Shown one piece after another: positions 1-4,559 of a stretch of 5,985 nt of DNA. The position numbers and the translations under genes are program-made. Where the stretch lies: contig CALGTB010000055.1 in NCBI GenBank assembly GCA_937902285.1, forward strand, positions 1-5,985, in the 5' to 3' direction. The notes beneath the pieces are model-generated. The model saw nothing but the letters and a program-made list of their open reading frames with translations, was not told where the DNA came from and ran no database searches. Origin of the DNA: an uncultured Actinomycetes bacterium (GTDB taxonomy: Bacteria; Actinomycetota; Actinomycetes; S36-B12). How positions within the stretch are numbered: the stretch's first letter is position 1; every line of letters starts with the position of its first letter.

Positions 1-1
1 C

Positions 2-919
2 CTCCATTCCGCCGGCTCGCGCGTGCGCCTCGGACGCCCCGTCGCCCTCGTCGCGTCGGGTCCGGTCGCCACGACAGACGTGGAGGTGGCGCTAGGAATC
101 GAGTCGGGCGCGACCTCCGCAGCGGATGGCGCCCCGCGCTTCTCGGCCGCTGCCCGCGCTGCGCTGGCCGGGACCGGACTGTCCGAGTCGGACTTCGACG
201 GGTCGGGCCTCGTCACCGAGGCGATGGTGGCGCGCGCGGTCGCTGAGCGCGGCGCCGGGAGTCGCGCCGTCCCCGCTCCTCTGCTCGCGCGCGCCGACGG
301 CTCGGCGCTGGTGATCGTCGGAGGCGGCGGCCATGCGGCCATCGTCATCGACGTGATCCGGGCGCTGCACGCCTTCCGCATCGTCGGGCTGCTCGACGAT
401 GCGCTCGCGGTCGGCGACGACGTGTCCGGTGTGCCGGTGCTCGGCCCGGTAAGCGAGCTCGCCGCACTTCGCGAGCGCGGGGTCGTGCTCGCCGTCAACG
501 CCATCGCAGGCCTGCGCGATCGCTCGGTGCGCGAGACGGTGTGGAACCGCATCACCGACGCCGGGTTCGGGCTGCCGACCCTGGTGCATCCGTCAGCCGT
601 CATCGAGGCGAGCGCCACGATCGCCGAGGGGGCCCACATCCTCGCGGGTGCCTACGTCGGTGCGCGGGCGCACGTGTCCGAGGACGCGATCGTCAACGCC
701 CATGCTGTCGTGTCGCACGACTGCCGCATCGGAGAGCACGCGCACATCGCCCCGAGCGCGACGCTCGCGGGCGAGGTGGTCGTGGGTCGCAACGCGCTCG
801 TCGGGATGGGCGCGACGGTGTTCCTGGGTGTCGACATCGGGCAGGAGGCCACCGTCGGCAACGGAGGCACGGTCATGGCCGACGTTCCCGACCGCGGCAA
901 CGTGCGCGGTGGCGCCTAG
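2..919 (+). CDS. Lipoyl-type domain / E3-binding domain / NeuD-like sugar O- or N-acyltransferase fusion (5' partial)
   Basis: Open in frame from the left edge, so the GTG at 23 is probably an internal valine and the true start lies upstream; 305 residues are visible, numbered here from the codon at 2. Residues 1-19 (LHSAGSRVRLGRPVALVAS) match the closing hairpin of lipoyl/biotinyl domains (pattern L..G..V..G.P.A.I). Residues ~45-82 resemble a peripheral subunit-binding domain: FSAAARAALAGTGLS, then GSG, then VTEAMV, as in the E2 consensus SPAARRLA...GTG...ITKEDV. Residues 104-305 are a NeuD/PglD-type acyltransferase: a Rossmann-like start with GGGGH at 107-111, GLLDD at 129-133, then left-handed beta-helix hexapeptide repeats from about PTLVHPSAVI (192) to the end. 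SHDC at 238-241 aligns with the catalytic-His motif of PglD, giving H239 as candidate base. Family members normally acylate amino sugars from acyl-CoA. Here the E2-like front half suggests lipoyl-lysine as carrier (inference). The stop is TAG 917-919. The lipoyl-lysine itself is outside the window. The acyltransferase call is firm; the lipoyl call is less so because only its end is visible. Confidence 0.85.
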   Translation, partial: LHSAGSRVRLGRPVALVASGPVATTDVEVALGIESGATSAADGAPRFSAAARAALAGTGLSESDFDGSGLVTEAMVARAVAERGAGSRAVPAPLLARADGSALVIVGGGGHAAIVIDVIRALHAFRIVGLLDDALAVGDDVSGVPVLGPVSELAALRERGVVLAVNAIAGLRDRSVRETVWNRITDAGFGLPTLVHPSAVIEASATIAEGAHILAGAYVGARAHVSEDAIVNAHAVVSHDCRIGEHAHIAPSATLAGEVVVGRNALVGMGATVFLGVDIGQEATVGNGGTVMADVPDRGNVRGGA

Positions 920-1629
920 GCCTGGGCGGGGGTTCCCGCCGACGTGCAGATGAACGCACCGGTGTTGAGCGTGGCCTCGAACGCCAGCGGACGGAAGGAC
1001 TTGCCGCTCGTGCTCATGTAGTCGTCGAAGGCGGCCGGCTCATGGTCGATGCGCGACAGGTCGTCGAAGTAGACGAGGGTCCCGACCACGATGTGCGGGT
1101 CGAGGGTGTCGAGCACCAGCCGGGTCGCCGAGTAGAGATCGGCGTCGAGCACGATGACCAGGCGCTTGCCGCTCGGCACGGTGAACTGGGGCAGCGTGGC
1201 GTCGAACCAGCCGACGTGGAAGGTGACGCGGTCGTCGTCGATGGCTGGGGGAGTGCCGCCCCGGTCGAAGTAGCCCAGCGGCATCGAGGCGTCGAAGGAC
1301 TCCGGCAGCCCGAGGAAGCTGTCGAAGCCGTGCAGCTCGGCGTCGGGCCGGGTGAGGGCAGCGCTCCAGTAGCGCAGGCTGATGCCGTCGAAGACGCCGA
1401 ATTCGAGATAGGCCACCGGCTCATCGCGCACCAGCGCGAGCATGGCGTCGAAGACCTCGTTCCGCCCGGCCACCCGGGGCGCCGTGGCGTAGCCGTGGCC
1501 GGCCACCCAGCTGCCGACGGCGACGTAGCCGGTCGCCACGCGGATCCCATGGACCGCACGCGCGGGGAGCAGGGTGCCGGCGCGTGCGAGTGCCTGCTTC
1601 GCCAGGCCGCTCAGACCGCGGGGCGGCAC
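916..1629 (-). CDS. TylF/macrocin-type class I SAM-dependent O-methyltransferase
   Basis: Predicted 237-residue methyltransferase, the usual size for the TylF/MycF/NovP group, which methylates sugar hydroxyls using SAM and a divalent metal. Visible motifs: SAM-binding motif I as YLEFGVFDGISLRYW (74-88), GFDSFLGLPE (101-110), VGWFDATLP (139-147, the family's Gwf..TLP pattern), LDADLYSAT (161-169) and YFDD (187-190). The Asp residues at 162/164 and 189/190 are spaced like the metal-binding aspartates of MycF. The start chosen is GTG 1629, five nt after the stop of the preceding SDR gene. The open frame continues far upstream (to 2109), but that part is antisense-quality arginine-rich shadow of the SDR frame. 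No strong Shine-Dalgarno is visible, so translation is probably coupled. It is the last gene of the minus-strand operon, and its TAG stop (918-916) interlocks with the TAG of the converging gene. The likely substrate is a deoxyamino sugar or glycan hydroxyl (inference from neighbours); the exact substrate is unknown. Confidence 0.85.
   Translation of the reverse strand: MPPRGLSGLAKQALARAGTLLPARAVHGIRVATGYVAVGSWVAGHGYATAPRVAGRNEVFDAMLALVRDEPVAYLEFGVFDGISLRYWSAALTRPDAELHGFDSFLGLPESFDASMPLGYFDRGGTPPAIDDDRVTFHVGWFDATLPQFTVPSGKRLVIVLDADLYSATRLVLDTLDPHIVVGTLVYFDDLSRIDHEPAAFDDYMSTSGKSFRPLAFEATLNTGAFICTSAGTPAQA
925..940. terminator. Candidate hairpin at the convergent gene ends
   Basis: A perfect 6-bp G/C stem (GGCGGG at 925-930, CCCGCC at 935-940) with a 4-nt loop begins 5 nt after the plus-strand stop codon. 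It lies within the last codons of the minus-strand methyltransferase. No T tract follows on either strand, so it is not a classical intrinsic terminator. Actinobacteria often show U-less hairpins at gene ends, and a stem works in both directions, but such stems also arise by chance in DNA this GC-rich. Confidence 0.3.
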
Positions 1630-1634
1630 GCCGG

Positions 1635-3224
1635 TCAGGCCGTTCCGGCGTCGCGAACCGCCCCGGTGTCCTCGGCGAATCCGATCTGCGAGTGCAGTGA
1701 CTGCAGGAGCGTGCGACCGTCGGAGGCGAGTGCGTTGCGTCCGAGGAGCTCCTTGAACCACGCGACGTTGCTGTAGTCGGAGCGCGTGTAGTCGTCGATG
1801 CGACCGCTGCGCAGGGCCTCGAGGATCTCGTCGATCCCCTGCTCCACCGTCCAGGTCGTGTGGAAGCCCAGCTCCTTCTCGATCCGGTCGAAGTTGACCC
1901 GGTAGTTGCGCGGATCCTCGGGGCTGTTCTCCTCGACGATCTGCGCGCCGGGCACCCGGGAGGCAATCACCTCGCCGAGCGTTCCGAGCGTCATGTTCTG
2001 CTCGTTGCCGCCGACGTTGAAGACGCGGTTCGCCACGATCTGAGAGGGCGTCGTCGCGGCAAGGGCGAAGGCGGCGGCCGCGTCGGACACGTGGACGAAC
2101 GGCCGCCACTGGTCAGGCCCGACGATGGGGATGCGTCCCTCGACCTCGGCCTTGGCCGTGAGCAGGTTGACGACGAGGTCGAACCGGGTGCGGCCCGACA
2201 GTCCGTAGACCGTGCCCAGTCGCAGGATGGTGGGCTTGAAGTGCGCGTCGGCGAGCTGCTCGAGGACCACCTCCGAGGCCACCTTCGACTGCGCGTACAG
2301 CGACACCGGGTTGAGCTGGGAGTGCTCGTTGAGGATCTCGTTGTTGGCGCCGTAGACCGAGCACGAGCTCGCGAAGACGAATCGACGCACCTGCTGCGCG
2401 CGGGCGATCTCGGCCACGGCCTGGTTGGCGGCGACGTTGAGCTCGATCGTGAGGTTCTCGTCGAGTGCGCACGCCGGGTCGCCCACGATCCCGCCCAGGT
2501 GGATGACCGTGTCGGCGTGCCGCATGGCGATGACCAGCTGGTCGGTGCGTCGGTAGTCGGCGTCGTGGATGATCAGGCCGGGATGATCGGCGAACGGGGC
2601 GATGGCCTCGCGCCCGAACAGGAAGCGGTCGAACAGGCGCACCGTGCTGCCCTGGGCCAGGAGCATCGGCACCAGCGCGGAGCCGATGTAGCCGCCGCCG
2701 CCGATGACGAGCACCTCGGGCCGCTCGGTGACGCGGGTCGACGCACTGCTGTCGGGGTCCGCTGCGGTCAGGACGCTGCGGCCCAGCCGCGTCCAGAGCA
2801 CGGCGTACAGGTGCATCCCGAGCAGCAGGACGGTGGCGATGACGGCCGTGGCGACGATGGCGATCGCGGGAGGGAACTGCAGGTAGGCGCGCAGGGCGTA
2901 GGCCAGGGCGCCGTAGGTGAGGAAGGTGAGGAGGCAGGCCTGGATGATGGCCTGGGCCTTGTGCAGGCCTCGGTAGGTGCGCTGCCGCGAGTAGAAGCCG
3001 CCGACCGTGAAGTACGTGAGGGCGATGGCGAGCAGGGGAAGCAGGGCGGGCAGGTAGAGGCCCATGGCGGCGAGCAGGTCGGCGTACATCGGCTCGCGGA
3101 ACGACCGGATGGCGTAGTCGATCGAGATGCCGATGAGGTACGCGACCGTGATGACGACGGCGTCGGCGACGACCCGCAGGAGCCTCGCTCCGTACGGCCT
3201 GCTGGGTGTCGGTGCGGCGGCCAT
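1635..3224 (-). CDS. Membrane-anchored NAD-dependent sugar-nucleotide epimerase/dehydratase (4 TM + extended SDR)
   Basis: Predicted 529 residues. Residues 1-150 hold four hydrophobic helices (about 15-38, 57-79, 90-113, 119-144). The stretch GGFYSRQRTYRGL after helix 2 recalls the membrane module of CapD/FlaA1 and WbaP-type proteins. Residues 169-~475 are an extended SDR: Rossmann GGGGYIGS (175-182; Gly 175, 178, 181), Asp199 ending beta-2 (NAD preference), SSCSVYG (286-292) with the candidate catalytic Ser, YAQSK (310-314) with catalytic Tyr310 and Lys314, then RLGTVYG and RPFVHVSD, typical of GalE-like NDP-sugar enzymes. The C-terminal ~50 residues (SDYSNVAWFKELL onward) have no assigned role. 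Soluble relatives are about 310-340 residues, so the membrane part is an added module. Start: ATG 3224 shares its A with the TGA of the aminotransferase gene (TGATG); GTG 3227 is an alternative one codon earlier. This indicates translational coupling. Whether it is an epimerase, dehydratase or reductase cannot be decided from motifs. It acts at the cytoplasmic face of the membrane (inference). Confidence 0.88.
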   Translation of the reverse strand: MAAAPTPSRPYGARLLRVVADAVVITVAYLIGISIDYAIRSFREPMYADLLAAMGLYLPALLPLLAIALTYFTVGGFYSRQRTYRGLHKAQAIIQACLLTFLTYGALAYALRAYLQFPPAIAIVATAVIATVLLLGMHLYAVLWTRLGRSVLTAADPDSSASTRVTERPEVLVIGGGGYIGSALVPMLLAQGSTVRLFDRFLFGREAIAPFADHPGLIIHDADYRRTDQLVIAMRHADTVIHLGGIVGDPACALDENLTIELNVAANQAVAEIARAQQVRRFVFASSCSVYGANNEILNEHSQLNPVSLYAQSKVASEVVLEQLADAHFKPTILRLGTVYGLSGRTRFDLVVNLLTAKAEVEGRIPIVGPDQWRPFVHVSDAAAAFALAATTPSQIVANRVFNVGGNEQNMTLGTLGEVIASRVPGAQIVEENSPEDPRNYRVNFDRIEKELGFHTTWTVEQGIDEILEALRSGRIDDYTRSDYSNVAWFKELLGRNALASDGRTLLQSLHSQIGFAEDTGAVRDAGTA

Positions 3225-4426
3225 CACGGCGCTAGTCCACCATCGAGTGCCTCGGACAGCACGTCGGCCAGTGCGCCGGCCTGCTGCGCCATGTCGTCGA
3301 GGGTGAGGCCCGGATGCACGAGGAACGCGACGCCCCGCTCGCTCATCGCCTCGGCCTGCAGCAGGGGTCGCTGGGCCAGCCACGCCGCCGTCTCGAACGC
3401 CACCTCGCGGTAGATCTCCGAGCACGACCCGGTGAGCACGGGGATGGGCTGCCGTCGGCTCACCTCGCCGAGCACCCGGTCGCGGGTCCAGCCGGGGGCC
3501 AGCCGGTCGACGTCGAGATAGGCGTACTGGCGGTAGTAGGCGTGCGTGGCGGACGCATTGGGCATCGGCACCGTGACGGCCGGGACGCCTGCCAGCAGGT
3601 CGGCGAGGGCGATGGCATTGCGGGTGCGGTCGGCCCGCCAGTCGTCGAGCCTGCGGTACTGGATCCGCCCGATCGCCGCCTGCACCTCGGTGCCGCGGAA
3701 GTTGGAGCCGAACGACTCATGCAGCCAGCGGAAGCCCGGCGGGTGCTCGCGCTCGTAGACGGCTGCCCAGGACTTGCCATGGTCCTTGATGGACCAGACC
3801 CGCTGCCACAGGTCGTGGTCGTCGGTGGCGACCATGCCGCCCTCGCCGCCCGTGGTGATGATCTTGTCCTGGCAGAACGACCACACCGAGATGTCCGCGA
3901 AGGTGCCGACATGGCGGTCGCCGATCATCGCGCCGTGCGCCTGCGAGCAGTCCTCGATCAGGGCCAGTCCGCGCTCGTCGCACAGTCGCCTGATGGCGGG
4001 CATGTCGGCTGGCCACCCGCCGAGGTGCACGACGGACACGGCCGTGGTCTCCGGCGTGAGGGCCGCCTCGATCGTGCCGGCCGTGATGTTCCCCGACTCG
4101 GGGTCGACGTCCGCGAACACGGGCACGAGTCCGGTGCGCACGATCGATGACGAGGTGGCGATGAAGGTCCGCGGGGTCGTGACCACGTGGGAGCCGGGCC
4201 GCAGGGCGAGCGCCTGCAGTGCCGCCTCGAGGCCCACCGTGCCGTTCGCGACGAACACGGCGTGCTCGATGCCGACCTGCTCGGCGAACTCGGCCTCGAA
4301 GGACCGACCCTCGTCGCCCGTCCAGTAGTTGACGCGCCCACTGCGCAGGACGCGCGAGACGGCGTCGACCTGCTCGTCATCGAACACCGGCCATGGCGCG
4401 TAGCCGGCGCCCACGGTGTCGGACAC
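3224..4426 (-). CDS. DegT/DnrJ/EryC1/StrS family PLP-dependent sugar aminotransferase
   Basis: A complete 400-residue protein, normal for the family, which transfers an amino group (usually from glutamate) to a keto-sugar nucleotide. Family features in order: WTGDEGRSFEAEFA (35-48), NGT phosphate-site residues (61-63), VFADVDPESGNI (103-114), IEDCSQAHGA (157-166) with Asp159 facing the pyridine nitrogen, SFCQDKIITTGGEGGM (183-198) with Schiff-base Lys188, and SNFRGTEVQAAIGRIQ (241-256). The start GTG 4426 is supported by GGAGG four nt upstream; the next in-frame GTG at 4414 would be too far from it. It is first in an operon whose next gene starts within its stop codon. It supplies the amino group in the pathway, most simply to a keto sugar made by the SDR or by a dehydratase outside the window. 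Whether the product is a 3-amino or 4-amino sugar cannot be read from the sequence. The FCQDK form of the lysine motif differs from the textbook F...K motif but keeps the Lys. Confidence 0.93.
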   Translation of the reverse strand: MSDTVGAGYAPWPVFDDEQVDAVSRVLRSGRVNYWTGDEGRSFEAEFAEQVGIEHAVFVANGTVGLEAALQALALRPGSHVVTTPRTFIATSSSIVRTGLVPVFADVDPESGNITAGTIEAALTPETTAVSVVHLGGWPADMPAIRRLCDERGLALIEDCSQAHGAMIGDRHVGTFADISVWSFCQDKIITTGGEGGMVATDDHDLWQRVWSIKDHGKSWAAVYEREHPPGFRWLHESFGSNFRGTEVQAAIGRIQYRRLDDWRADRTRNAIALADLLAGVPAVTVPMPNASATHAYYRQYAYLDVDRLAPGWTRDRVLGEVSRRQPIPVLTGSCSEIYREVAFETAAWLAQRPLLQAEAMSERGVAFLVHPGLTLDDMAQQAGALADVLSEALDGGLAP

Positions 4427-4430
4427 TCCA

Positions 4431-4435
4431 CCTCC
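4431..4435 (-). promoter_or_regulatory. Ribosome binding site of the aminotransferase gene
   Basis: GGAGG (minus strand, within CTGGAGGTGGA) lies 4 nt before the GTG at 4426. It is the strongest Shine-Dalgarno in the window and fixes the non-ATG start of the operon's first gene. The spacer is shorter than the usual 5-9 nt. Confidence 0.7.
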
Positions 4436-4463
4436 AGCAACGGGGCGCCCTCGCGCCGCCGCC

Positions 4464-4469
4464 AGACTA
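4464..4469 (-). promoter_or_regulatory. Candidate -10 element for the minus-strand operon
   Basis: TAGTCT on the minus strand fits the actinobacterial TANNNT -10 pattern and sits in one of the few A/T-containing patches here (GCAATAGTCT). Initiation would fall near 4457, giving a leader of about 30 nt that includes the GGAGG. No convincing TTGACA-like -35 is seen at 16-19 nt, so the call is tentative. Confidence 0.35.
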
Positions 4470-4473
4470 TTGC

Positions 4474-4527
4474 ATCCGCGGGACCATCTGGCTGACGCGC
4501 GTCGCGACGGGCCGAATCCGCGGGACC
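4474..4527. repeat. Exact 12-bp direct repeat pair in the divergent intergenic region
   Basis: ATCCGCGGGACC occurs at 4474-4485 and again at 4516-4527, offset by 42 bp (about four helical turns), so both copies would face the same side of the DNA. Each contains the palindromic core CCGCGG. One copy lies just upstream of the candidate minus-strand -10; the other lies 33-44 bp before the plus-strand gene. They could be operator sites of one regulator controlling both divergent units (inference). No matching regulator is encoded in the window. Confidence 0.5.
4494..4503. promoter_or_regulatory. 10-bp perfect palindrome between the direct repeats
   Basis: GACGCGCGTC is its own reverse complement and lies near the midpoint of the two 12-bp repeats. 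It might be an additional protein-binding site or a spacing element. A 10-bp CG-only-core palindrome can also occur by chance at this base composition. Confidence 0.25.
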
Positions 4528-4547
4528 GCCATCACGGCGTGGCGTGA

Positions 4548-4553
4548 CAAACT
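4548..4553 (+). promoter_or_regulatory. Possible -10 for a leaderless transcript of the DUF4012 gene
   Basis: CAAACT lies 6 nt before the A of the ATG at 4560 and partly fits TANNNT (second A and final T). No properly spaced Shine-Dalgarno exists; AGGCGG abuts the ATG directly. Together these fit a leaderless mRNA beginning at the start codon, which is common in Actinobacteria. No -35 is evident. Confidence 0.2.
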
Positions 4554-4559
4554 AGGCGG

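Noticed and set aside
23..25. GTG as the start of the acyltransferase gene
   Set aside because: The frame is open to the left edge, and the residues before the GTG continue a lipoyl-domain hairpin, so a start here would cut a domain.
541..1776. Plus-strand open frame of 411 codons spanning the convergent junction
   Set aside because: It crosses two well-supported genes in a shadow frame and has arginine-rich composition with no recognisable domain.
1630..2109. Extension of the methyltransferase frame up to 2109, giving a 397-residue protein
   Set aside because: The added 160 residues are Arg/Gly/Ala-rich with no motifs and overlap the well-supported SDR coding sequence in another frame; family length fits the GTG at 1629.
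1860..3413. Long plus-strand open frame of 517 codons
   Set aside because: It is antisense to the SDR and aminotransferase, very rich in Gly/Arg/Asp/Val without motifs, and typical of mirror frames in high-GC DNA.
3225..3425. Extension of the SDR frame upstream to 3425
   Set aside because: The extra 67 residues are low-complexity and lie over the aminotransferase C-terminus; the TGATG junction gives a natural start at 3224.
3314..4150. Plus-strand open frame of 278 codons
   Set aside because: Antisense shadow of the aminotransferase, whose catalytic motifs are all intact on the minus strand.
4443..4450. GGGCGCCC palindrome in the aminotransferase leader
   Set aside because: Short and purely G/C; expected by chance at this composition, with no partner copy or terminator features.
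4544..4549. GTGACA as a -35 element for the DUF4012 gene
   Set aside because: It lies only 11 nt before the ATG, so the matching -10 would fall inside the coding region.
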